A stretch of DNA of 29,069 nucleotides from a virus. The notes under the pieces were generated by a model. The model was given only the letters and a program-made list of their open reading frames with translations, made no database searches and was not told where the DNA came from. Within the stretch, counting starts at the first letter, position 1. Each line of letters starts with the position of its first letter. The stretch lies in the IMG/VR virus record IMGVR_UViG_3300025769_009168, positions 1 through 29,069 of that record; one strand, given 5' to 3'. The translations under genes were made by a program, and so were the position numbers. Below, piece after piece: positions 21,698 to 28,316 of the stretch.

Positions 21698-22740
21698 AAC
21701 GAAAGACTCTCCATGTAAAGTTCACGCATCAGTGTTTTGATTCTAGACTTCTGTTCATCTACAACATTAGTCATTGCATCTACTTCATCATTGATGATTG
21801 AAACCGTATCCTTAGATATGTCTAAAGACTCTTCTTCGGAGTGGTCTACACCCATGTCTTCAATGACAGTAAGATTCGCAACCTTCACATCATACAGTTT
21901 GTCTAAAAACTTGTCAAACATATATGGATTGTTTTTCTCAAAAACATATACCTTCACATATGAATTTTCATACTGAGAGTAGTCTCGGTTCAACATGTCT
22001 GCATCTTCTTCGTATGTAATCGCATGGAAGATGTTCACGGGGTTCTCAACGAACCTCAGATCCCGAGTCTCCGTATCCAACACATGAAAACCTTTCTTCA
22101 CGTTTAAATCATTAAAGGTTAACTGGTATTGTGTTCCGAGGTAATGAACATTGTTCTTACTATGTTTGATATGGAAATGTCCAGACAGAACCATTTCACA
22201 TCTACTGAAAAGTTTATCGTCTAGTCCACCGTCATACTTTACACCACGCAGAACTTCATAACCATCAAGTTCAAAGTGACCAGCCATAATTGGGCAGGTC
22301 GAGTTCTTGATGAAGTCAATGCACTGTTCTGAATTGTTCTTGTTAATCCACGGAACCATTCCGATACAAAGGCCACCGAACTCCAACTCAACTGGATCTT
22401 CATATAGATGAAAATTATCAGTATCAGAAAACAACTCACGAATAGAATTGATTCTGTTAGTGTTTCGATAGTATGTGTCGTGATTTCCAAGAATACAGTG
22501 TACCTGTATTCCATACTCGTTGATCTTGTCGATGAATCGAGTGCGTACCTGTGAAAGAGTATTGAAGTTCACAAACTTTCTACGATCTAGGAAGTCTCCA
22601 AGATGCAAAACTGTTGTGATGTTGTTCTCTTTACAGTACGGGAAAAACTGTTCTTCAAAAAACTTGAATGACTGATCCAAAAACAACTGTGAATCATTTC
22701 TTGCACCAAAGTGCGTATCATTTATAATAGCAAGTTTCAA
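21694..22740 (-). CDS. 47: gp47 recombination nuclease subunit (Mre11/SbcD-like)
   Basis: About 348 residues (T4 gp47 has 339). It is a metallophosphoesterase that pairs with gp46 as exo/endonuclease. The phosphoesterase motifs are in order: INDTHFGARND (D-x-H), LHLGDFLDRR (GD), ILGNHDTYY (GNHD), MAGHFELDG and LSGHFHIKHS (GH-x-H). The C-terminal part would contact gp46. No ATG lies near the N-terminus; a TTG at 22740 has GAGGA six bases upstream and gives MKLAIINDTH, while a second TTG two codons earlier overlaps the gp55 stop. The non-ATG start may keep its level low. Confidence 0.95.
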   Translation of the reverse strand: MKLAIINDTHFGARNDSQLFLDQSFKFFEEQFFPYCKENNITTVLHLGDFLDRRKFVNFNTLSQVRTRFIDKINEYGIQVHCILGNHDTYYRNTNRINSIRELFSDTDNFHLYEDPVELEFGGLCIGMVPWINKNNSEQCIDFIKNSTCPIMAGHFELDGYEVLRGVKYDGGLDDKLFSRCEMVLSGHFHIKHSKNNVHYLGTQYQLTFNDLNVKKGFHVLDTETRDLRFVENPVNIFHAITYEEDADMLNRDYSQYENSYVKVYVFEKNNPYMFDKFLDKLYDVKVANLTVIEDMGVDHSEEESLDISKDTVSIINDEVDAMTNVVDEQKSRIKTLMRELYMESLSL

Positions 22741-22742
22741 TT

Positions 22743-23315
22743 TCAATCCTCAAAAAGTTTTCCTAGTGTACCACCGTCTGTGGTTTCTTCAGTTTTCTTT
22801 TTCTTTTTCTTTGGCTTATACTTTTCTAAATCATTATCCGAGAGTTTGAAGTAGTCAGCATAAGGGTTTTTTGAATTTGGATCAACTAACTCGTTGTCGT
22901 GGGCCCACTTTGTAAACTTGTTCTCTTCGTCTAACTTTTCCATCATCATATACTTAACGTATATTTGTTTCTTTTCTTTTTCTATCCTGCGTATAAAAGC
23001 ATAATAAATCATTTGAGTAAAATATGAAAATGGATTCTTAGATTTCTCTGGATTGAAGTTGTGTGCATACATCAAGCAGTTTTCGATCGCATCACCAATC
23101 ATCTCATCTCTGAATGGGTAGTTCATGAAATTGGGTTTGTACGAAAGTCGTTCAGCAATCTTCATGAAACACTCACCCATATAGTGAGTTGCAGGAGGCT
23201 TGGGATCTCCAAGTTCCTCTGCTTGATTTAATTCCTTTTTCCACTTTACCATTTCTTGAAAGAAAGCATCATTGTCTATGTAATGATCTTCCTTTGTTGT
23301 TTTTCTTTTAGCCAT
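22743..23315 (-). CDS. 55: gp55 late-promoter sigma factor
   Basis: A 190-residue homologue of T4 gp55 (185), the sigma-like protein that directs host RNA polymerase to TATAAATA late promoters. The match covers DNDAFFQEMVKWKKELN, LSYKPNFMNYPFRDEMIGDAIENC, HNFNPEKSKNPFSYFTQM and IYYAFIRRIEKEKKQIYVKY. The C-terminus TLGKLFED resembles the hydrophobic-acidic peptide (T4 LDFLYE) with which gp55 binds the gp45 clamp. Before it is a lysine run (KPKKKKKK) that T4 lacks. Strong sigma70 promoter and an AAGGGA ribosome site lie upstream. A TATAAATA site in front of the gp3-like gene in this window is a likely target. Confidence 0.94.
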   Translation of the reverse strand: MAKRKTTKEDHYIDNDAFFQEMVKWKKELNQAEELGDPKPPATHYMGECFMKIAERLSYKPNFMNYPFRDEMIGDAIENCLMYAHNFNPEKSKNPFSYFTQMIYYAFIRRIEKEKKQIYVKYMMMEKLDEENKFTKWAHDNELVDPNSKNPYADYFKLSDNDLEKYKPKKKKKKTEETTDGGTLGKLFED

Positions 23316-23342
23316 ATTGGTGTTCCCTTAAATTCATAGGTA

Positions 23343-23371
23343 AGTATACCTCATAAAACAAATATTGTCAA
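23343..23371 (-). promoter_or_regulatory. Strong sigma70-type promoter for gp55 operon
   Basis: Minus strand: TTGACA (23366-23371) and TATACT (23343-23348) with exactly 17 bases between, i.e. a perfect -35 and five of six in the -10 box. The predicted start is about 23336, giving a leader of some 20 bases with AAGGGA before gp55. This suggests early expression by unmodified host polymerase of gp55, gp47, gp46 and possibly the genes behind. Confidence 0.85.
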
Positions 23372-23400
23372 CCGTATAAAACATTTTTTAGATTTTCTGC

Positions 23401-23428
23401 TTGACAGGTTTTCATTCGGGGTTACACT
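23401..23428 (+). promoter_or_regulatory. Possible opposing sigma70-like promoter
   Basis: Plus strand: TTGACA (23401-23406) followed after 16 bases by TACACT (23423-23428; four of six). It points away from the gp55 promoter and into the 3' end of the acidic-tailed gene, so it would make an antisense transcript. No plus-strand gene follows; a perfect -35 box makes it worth noting, but the -10 box is weak. Confidence 0.35.
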
Positions 23429-23439
23429 ATGTGTGCTAA

Positions 23440-23475
23440 GAAAGAAAGGGGAAGCTAGGCCTATTAAAGGCCTCA
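23440..23475 (-). terminator. Probable intrinsic terminator after the acidic-tailed gene
   Basis: A six-base stem AGGCCT/AGGCCT with a five-base loop (23457-23473) begins at the stop codon of the preceding gene and on the minus strand is followed by a pyrimidine-rich run (TTCCCCTTTCTTTCTT). The uridine tract is broken by C residues, so termination may be partial. It would separate the uvsY-uvsW unit from the gp55 unit. Confidence 0.5.
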
Positions 23476-24102
23476 CTTAAGGTAGTCGTCGGCATCCCCA
23501 GACCAGTCTGACCAGTCATTACCCCAATCGGGTTCTTCTTTACTTCGGTCAGTTTTTTCTTCCTCATCAAAATCAAAATCGTCAAGTGGAATTTCATCGT
23601 CGAGTCCCATCTCGTCGAAGAATCCTTCCTGCATCATTTTCTCAAACATCTTTTTTGACATTGCGAAGTTCATCATAATCATCTCTTCTTCGGAGGTAGG
23701 AGGTTTTGGATCATCTTTACTTGAAATTCCTTTCATATCAATTCCAAGTTGTTTGTATAGATCTTCTAGTATACTATTTGGATCTATAGGATCAATACCG
23801 AGAGAAGCAATTTCATCTTCCTTTAACTTTTTTGATTCATATTGATCTATAATTTTTTGATTTGGTTTTATGGTAGTGACAACAAAATCGGTTGGAATAT
23901 CACAGGTAAGTTCTTCACTGTTGTTCATCCAGTCTCGGAGAACCCACATTTCTTTTTTGACTTCACCAGTGAGAGGATCGTGCATAGTTGTTAATTTCAT
24001 TTGCATCGGTCTATCTAGGACAATCTTTTTTGCACCAACTTGATTTACAATACTGATCAACTCTTCACCTGAACGAAGCTTAAGTATTTTGTATTCAACC
24101 AT
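23473..24102 (-). CDS. Hypothetical protein with acidic C-terminal tail
   Basis: A 209-residue protein without a recognised family. The N-terminal 95 residues look beta-rich and Sm-barrel-like (YKILKLRSGEELISIVNQVG, KKIVLDRPMQMKLTTMHD, IPTDFVVTTIKPNQKIIDQY). A helical part follows (MIMMNFAMSKKMFEKMMQEG), and the last 45 residues are strongly acidic (DDEIPLDDFDFDEEEKTD, then EEPDWGNDWSDWSGDADDYL). Acidic tails of this kind in phage replication proteins, such as gp32, recruit partner proteins; a partner role here is inference. AGGAG lies before the ATG. Located between uvsW and gp55. Confidence 0.8.
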   Translation of the reverse strand: MVEYKILKLRSGEELISIVNQVGAKKIVLDRPMQMKLTTMHDPLTGEVKKEMWVLRDWMNNSEELTCDIPTDFVVTTIKPNQKIIDQYESKKLKEDEIASLGIDPIDPNSILEDLYKQLGIDMKGISSKDDPKPPTSEEEMIMMNFAMSKKMFEKMMQEGFFDEMGLDDEIPLDDFDFDEEEKTDRSKEEPDWGNDWSDWSGDADDYLK

Positions 24103-24111
24103 TGGATTCTC

Positions 24112-25596
24112 CTATAGTTTTATTTTAATCGTCTTAAAAATAAATTCTTCTACCTTATATAGTTTGATTCGTTCAAAGAAATGACGCAGAGTGTGGTTCA
24201 TTTTCTTTTTCCATTGAAGATTGTCCCCAATATCAAACAACTTAGCAATCGATTTGCTTTCATGTTTTCTCAACTGCCTTCCGATTGACTGAAGAATTCG
24301 AATGCGAGACTTCGACGGAGAAGCAAATATAATGTTGTGTAGGTTCTTGATGTTGATACCAGTAGAGAATGTTCCATAAGAGGCAACGATGATCGCATCT
24401 TTTTGTTTCTCTGCAAGACCACGAACCCTTTCTCGATCATCTGTTTCCACTCCACCGTGAATAAGAAATACCTTCTTGTGTTGATTCTCTAACTTGATTC
24501 TTTCGTACAGTTGTTTTCCGTGGTTCTCCACGAACTGAAACAACACCAATGTATTTCCCTTTGTCTTACCTGCTAGAGTGGAGATAAACTTATTTCGTTT
24601 GTCATTGGTAATCAACCACTTCATCTCGTCCTGATACTTTAATGTTTTCACCAACTTCTTGTCTTCGTCACTGTAGTCGAGAAGGATGCAATCAATTTCT
24701 AGTTTTGATAGAATGTCTTTTTCCATCAGTTCTTTTGTGGTGGTCACATCCTTCACAGGACCGAACAGACCTTCGATGACTAACTTGTGAGTGAGGGCTC
24801 CGTCGAGTGTACCTGTAGTTCCAATCCTATACTTCGCGTTCTTTAGTTTGGACATGATAGAAGTCAGAGACTTGGCTTTGAACAAGTGACACTCATCACC
24901 AAAGGCAATTTCAAAGTCTTCAAAGTATTTTGCCGGTAATTTGTATAAACTCTGCCATGTAGAAATAACGATCTTTTTATCGGTAGACTTATCTTGTCCC
25001 GCATAAATCTTGTGACAGTTTCCTTCCACATCCCACCCGTTCATTTTTGAATAATCTTCAAAGTCTGAATACATCTGAGAAACCAAACCAGTAGTAGGTA
25101 CGATGATTAGAATCTTCTTGTTCGTTTTTTCCATGAGATGTCGAAGAAGACCGTAGATGATTAGACTCTTGCCTGATCCAGTAGGAGACAACAACAAACA
25201 TCGTTCATGTTTAATCGCATGAGAGATGGCTCGTATCTGGTGATCGTGTGGTACGATTAGTTTACCACCCGCAGATATCTTTAGGGTGTCTGTTAGGTAT
25301 CGTTTGACTAAATCATCACTGACTTTATTATGTGGTGTGTCAAAAGTTACCTGATAAGTGTAACCTCTTTCTTTGGCGAAAGTAGTTACATAGTCAAGTA
25401 ACCCAGAGTGAATCTCTTGGGAGAACATGTTGTAGAGTTTTATAGTACCATCCCATACCTTGTTACGGTATGCAGGCATAAACTTATGGCCGGGTACTTT
25501 GAAAGTAAAGAAGTCAGAGAGTTCTTTGGCGAAACTTCGTTCACATCGAACTCTGATATTTACTTCATCGATCTTTTCAATAACTAAGTCACTCAT
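24112..25596 (-). CDS. uvsW: UvsW recombination helicase
   Basis: A 494-residue SF2 helicase (T4 UvsW has 503) that unwinds R-loops and branched DNA and drives the switch from origin- to recombination-dependent replication. The N-terminal part (FTFKVPGHKFMPAYRNKVWDG) matches the UvsW DNA-binding domain. Helicase motifs are I LLSPTGSGKSLIIYGLL, II FGDECHLFKA (DECH box), III GTTGTLDG and VI SIGRQLRKHESKSI; IV-V region VASYGTFSTGINIKNL is also clear. The upstream sequence has no strong ribosome site (AGAG close to the ATG) and a TAAATA element about ten bases before the start. Confidence 0.95.
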   Translation of the reverse strand: MSDLVIEKIDEVNIRVRCERSFAKELSDFFTFKVPGHKFMPAYRNKVWDGTIKLYNMFSQEIHSGLLDYVTTFAKERGYTYQVTFDTPHNKVSDDLVKRYLTDTLKISAGGKLIVPHDHQIRAISHAIKHERCLLLSPTGSGKSLIIYGLLRHLMEKTNKKILIIVPTTGLVSQMYSDFEDYSKMNGWDVEGNCHKIYAGQDKSTDKKIVISTWQSLYKLPAKYFEDFEIAFGDECHLFKAKSLTSIMSKLKNAKYRIGTTGTLDGALTHKLVIEGLFGPVKDVTTTKELMEKDILSKLEIDCILLDYSDEDKKLVKTLKYQDEMKWLITNDKRNKFISTLAGKTKGNTLVLFQFVENHGKQLYERIKLENQHKKVFLIHGGVETDDRERVRGLAEKQKDAIIVASYGTFSTGINIKNLHNIIFASPSKSRIRILQSIGRQLRKHESKSIAKLFDIGDNLQWKKKMNHTLRHFFERIKLYKVEEFIFKTIKIKL

Positions 25597-25644
25597 TCTC
25601 TATTTAGGAGAAAAGTGAAAACCTGCCATTATCAGTAAATATAA

Positions 25645-25679
25645 AATTGATGAAATGTAAAACAGTATCATCATCAATT
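25645..25679 (-). other. Hairpin in the uvsY-uvsW gap
   Basis: The 113-base gap between uvsY and uvsW is AT-rich and has no gene. It contains a nine-base inverted repeat (AATTGATGA at 25645-25653, TCATCAATT at 25671-25679) with a 17-base loop, followed on the minus strand by TTATATTT. This could be a weak terminator or an mRNA-stabilising hairpin. No convincing sigma70 promoter was found in the gap. Confidence 0.4.
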
Positions 25680-25709
25680 CTGAATCAATAAAATTTAATA
25701 TCTTTTCTA

Positions 25710-26144
25710 CTAAGAACCGGATACGAACTTTCTCCATTCGATCGCGTTGCGAATCTCCCAGTTTCTCTGACCGATTTCCTTGATTACAGATTCAAGATAG
25801 AATACCTTTTCTTCTTGATATGTGATCTTCTGTTTCATCAAAATCATATCGTTGTCAGAATCAAGGTACATATCAATATCCGCCTTTAGAATCTTAAGGT
25901 CAAAGGGTTCCCACCCTTTTTCTTCGAGATCCTCTTCGGACATTTTACCTGTATAGTATTCCCACTTTGATCTTCGTAAGGAAGCAAAGTCGAAACCCAT
26001 TTTCTTTAGATTGAATCGTTCTTCTTGTAGGAAATTGAGATACTTATTGTGAAGTTGTGGGATCTTGAGAGACTCCAGATCCAACTGCGTGTCATCAACT
26101 TTCATATCTCGTTCTACATGTCGTTTTAAATCTTCAAAGTTCAT
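25710..26144 (-). CDS. uvsY: UvsY recombination mediator
   Basis: A 144-residue homologue of T4 UvsY (137), which loads UvsX recombinase on gp32-coated single-stranded DNA. The start MNFEDLKRHVERDMKVDDTQL aligns with the T4 N-terminus (M-R-L-E-D-L-Q-E-E), and KWEYYTGKM and the C-terminal IRNAIEWRKFVSG match its conserved blocks. The GTG six codons upstream in the open frame is rejected. No Shine-Dalgarno sequence lies before the ATG, and the -10 box of a sigma70-like promoter ends only six bases before it, so the early transcript may be leaderless. Position between gp3 and uvsW is the order typical of cyanophage-type T4 relatives. Confidence 0.88.
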   Translation of the reverse strand: MNFEDLKRHVERDMKVDDTQLDLESLKIPQLHNKYLNFLQEERFNLKKMGFDFASLRRSKWEYYTGKMSEEDLEEKGWEPFDLKILKADIDMYLDSDNDMILMKQKITYQEEKVFYLESVIKEIGQRNWEIRNAIEWRKFVSGS

Positions 26145-26150
26145 ACTGTA

Positions 26151-26179
26151 ATTATATACCACAAAGGCAGGTAAGTCAA
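26151..26179 (-). promoter_or_regulatory. Sigma70-type promoter directly before uvsY
   Basis: Minus strand: TTGACT (26174-26179) and a perfect TATAAT (26151-26156) with 17 bases between. The gp3 stop codon TGA lies within the -35 box. The expected start point, six or seven bases after TATAAT, coincides with the uvsY ATG (26144). It would permit early uvsY-uvsW expression independent of the late structural genes. Confidence 0.75.
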
Positions 26180-26769
26180 TATACGGTTACCTCATAATCT
26201 CTATATTGTAACGTGAGACTACAAGTTACTGGGGATGCTTCGCCGTCGGAAGCGTTCAGGTCAAGTTCTCCTAGACTGCTTGGATAAAGATCTTTAAATG
26301 TTATGGAAGCCTGTGGTAGGGAGTTACTATTGAGTAACACTAGTGTACCATCGACTTGGTAATCTGAGGGGTCGCCGGGTTTGGATGCGGCACTATAAGG
26401 ATCGTCGGAATTTGCAATACCACTTAGACGAATTTCTGATCGGTTTCTTGGTTCTAATGTTTCATCATGAATGGTAAATGATCGCATCCAGTTGTATATT
26501 TCCATCCAGTTGCCCATGTCTTCATTCACTAGAAATGATAGAGTAAGTGGATCATAATTTAATTTAGGATCGGCAAAATGAAGAGTAGGATGTTTACTTA
26601 AGACGGGGGTATCTATTACACTGATAGACGGAACAGACGCACTCTGGCAGAAGTACACGACTTCAGGTGCCTTTGTCATGACAAATCTAAACGCAGTTGT
26701 CTGTAATAAGTTTTCGTTGTCTGGTTGTCTGTCAAGGGCATACTTAACATACTGGTTATAACTTGGCAT
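26176..26769 (-). CDS. 3: gp3-like tail completion (tail tube terminator) protein
   Basis: A 197-residue protein of the tail-tube fold group to which T4 gp3 and gp19 belong. The block YDPLTLSFLVNEDMGNWMEI followed by YNWMRSF fits gp3/gp19 (D-P-L-x-x-x-F-x-V-D-E-x-x-x-x-W-x-x-x-Y-x-W). SLPQASITFKDLYPSSLGEL and the final SLTLQYRDYEV fit the C-terminal strands. I choose gp3 over gp19 because the gene follows gp23 and precedes uvsY/uvsW, as in cyanophage-type T4 relatives, whereas gp19 normally lies before gp20. It caps the finished tail tube and stabilises the sheath. GGAG lies before the ATG, behind a TATAAATA late promoter. Confidence 0.75.
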   Translation of the reverse strand: MPSYNQYVKYALDRQPDNENLLQTTAFRFVMTKAPEVVYFCQSASVPSISVIDTPVLSKHPTLHFADPKLNYDPLTLSFLVNEDMGNWMEIYNWMRSFTIHDETLEPRNRSEIRLSGIANSDDPYSAASKPGDPSDYQVDGTLVLLNSNSLPQASITFKDLYPSSLGELDLNASDGEASPVTCSLTLQYRDYEVTVY

Positions 26770-26784
26770 AGTGTTTCTCCAATA

Positions 26785-26792
26785 TATTTATA
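26785..26792 (-). promoter_or_regulatory. T4-type late promoter (TATAAATA)
   Basis: A perfect TATAAATA on the minus strand, 15 bases before the gp3 ATG and directly after the gp23 terminator. This octamer is the known recognition sequence of gp55-containing polymerase. The transcript start would fall almost at the GGAG ribosome site, so the leader is very short. I found no other perfect copy in an intergenic position in the window. Confidence 0.7.
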
Positions 26793-26794
26793 TA

Positions 26795-26830
26795 CAAAAA
26801 GAAACAGGGGAGACCGAAGTCTCCCCTGTT
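26795..26830 (-). terminator. Intrinsic terminator after gp23
   Basis: A perfect 12-base stem (AACAGGGGAGAC, 26803-26814, with 26819-26830) closed by a TTCG tetraloop on the minus strand and followed by TTTCTTTTTG. It starts 32 bases after the gp23 stop. A textbook rho-independent terminator that limits read-through from the highly expressed capsid gene. Confidence 0.93.
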
Positions 26831-26862
26831 CCTAGTGTCGGATCAAGTCCGAGATTCAGTTA

Positions 26863-28293
26863 TCACTGAGTTGCGCCACCGCCAGAGTTGATACCGTGGA
26901 GGTTATCAATTCTGAATGCACGGTAGTATTGGTTGACACGGTTGGTGAGGGTTTCACCGTCTGGGTTACCGTCAGCCTTCTTAACGAATGGGTTGGAGAC
27001 AAGACCGTAACGAGTCTTGAAACCAATCTTTGGCTGGAAGGTGTTCTCACCGACTGCACGAACCATCTGTAGTGGAACGTATGGGCAGTAGAAGAGTCCG
27101 GCGTCATACTGACTGGCACCCTTATAACCTACTACGCAGTAGTTGAAGTCGGCGTATGGGTCGATGTAGACCTTGAGACGACCGTTGAGTGTACCGACAA
27201 AGGTGTTGCCTGTGTCGTCAACTTGGAGACTTCCGCCACCCATTGGGGTTGACTGAAGTGATCCACTGAGTGCGAGTGCAGCAGCGACATCTGAAGAACA
27301 GATGACGATGTTACCCTTACCGCGACGAGTCTGTCGTGCGATGAGGTTACATTCGCGTTCGATTTGGAAGAGCAGACCACGGAAGCGTTCTGCACTCCAT
27401 CGACCGTCTGAGTCGGAGAGGATATCGTAGATACCACCGACACCACCGGCACCGAAGACGGCACTTGCACCCTTACCCTTGAGGTCAGCTTGCTGACAAC
27501 CGAGTTTAGCAACCGAGAGAATGGTACGAACGACTTCGCGGTTGATTTCGCTAAGAATCTCAGTGCTGAGGATGTTAGCGAGTTCGGTCTCGGCATCAAG
27601 TCCGTGAACAGCACGGAGGTCTTGAGCGAGTTCAGTTGAGTATTCGGCCTTGAGGGCGCGAGTCTTCGCCTGGACTGCGGTTCTCTCGATGGAGAATGCC
27701 ATTTGCTGGAATGCGTTTGCACCACTGTTGTCGAGTGCTTCAGCCTGACCGGTTGTGATACCGTGTTGAACGAAGTTGGTGATTGGATCACCAGTAGTAC
27801 CACTTGTAGTGAAGGTATTAGTACTTTCAAGTGCTGGGTCACCAGTTGTGACACCACCAGCGCGGGTGGCGTAACCGGTACGGGCTTCGTCGAAGAGTGC
27901 TTCGTCAGCGCGAGCACCAGCTGCGTCAACGTAGTTGCTCTTCATTGCAAAGATAAGTCCGGTAGGACCAGTCATTGGCTGGACACCGCAGATATCGTAT
28001 GCAATTAGATTTGGCATCGAACGACGAACGAGGCTGATGAGAACTGGGTCGAAGGACTGAACCTGACCGACTGCGGTAGAGTTGCTACCGATACCGTTAA
28101 CCATACCCATCTGCATACCACCGTTAGTTGGGATGGCTTCAGAGAGGTACTGTTCTTGGTTCTCAAGAAGAACGGCTGTGACATTCTTCTTGTATGGATC
28201 TTCGATTGTTGGGAGTTCTGGGTGTTCCAGAATTGGCTCCCACTTTGCTTTGATTTGCTCGGCTAGCGAGTTAGTTTGGTCGTAATTAGACAT
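26863..28293 (-). CDS. 23: gp23 major capsid protein
   Basis: A 476-residue major capsid protein (T4 gp23 has 521, cyanophage-type proteins are nearer 470). Recognisable blocks are DPYKKNVTAVLLENQEQYL at the N-terminus, VRRSMPNLIAYDICGVQPMT, RTRGKGNIVICSSDVAAAL-like RRGKGNIVICSSDVAAALAL, LKVYIDPYADFNYCVVGYKG and FYCPYVPLQM with the following K-x-R-Y-G-L region. A likely prohead-protease (gp21) site of the (L/I)-x-E type is LSE-A at residues 50-53. AAAGGAG lies seven bases before the ATG, and the gene ends at a strong terminator. Base composition is visibly richer in GC than the neighbours, in line with codon use for high expression. Confidence 0.97.
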   Translation of the reverse strand: MSNYDQTNSLAEQIKAKWEPILEHPELPTIEDPYKKNVTAVLLENQEQYLSEAIPTNGGMQMGMVNGIGSNSTAVGQVQSFDPVLISLVRRSMPNLIAYDICGVQPMTGPTGLIFAMKSNYVDAAGARADEALFDEARTGYATRAGGVTTGDPALESTNTFTTSGTTGDPITNFVQHGITTGQAEALDNSGANAFQQMAFSIERTAVQAKTRALKAEYSTELAQDLRAVHGLDAETELANILSTEILSEINREVVRTILSVAKLGCQQADLKGKGASAVFGAGGVGGIYDILSDSDGRWSAERFRGLLFQIERECNLIARQTRRGKGNIVICSSDVAAALALSGSLQSTPMGGGSLQVDDTGNTFVGTLNGRLKVYIDPYADFNYCVVGYKGASQYDAGLFYCPYVPLQMVRAVGENTFQPKIGFKTRYGLVSNPFVKKADGNPDGETLTNRVNQYYRAFRIDNLHGINSGGGATQ

Positions 28294-28316
28294 CTAAAAT
28301 CTCCTTTTGATTTAGA

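Noticed and set aside
23429-23458. Nine-codon plus-strand frame behind the rightward promoter
   Set aside because: Too short and without a ribosome site; any product of that promoter is more likely a non-coding RNA.
26176-26769. Calling the post-gp23 tail protein gp19 (tail tube)
   Set aside because: gp3 and gp19 share a fold, but gp19 lies before gp20-gp23 in T4-like genomes; position between gp23 and uvsY fits gp3 better. The alternative is kept in the annotation.
27132-27929. A 265-codon open frame inside gp23 on the same strand
   Set aside because: Lies wholly inside the clearly recognised gp23 frame, has a low-complexity Ser/Thr/Val-rich translation and no ribosome site; a by-product of biased codon use.
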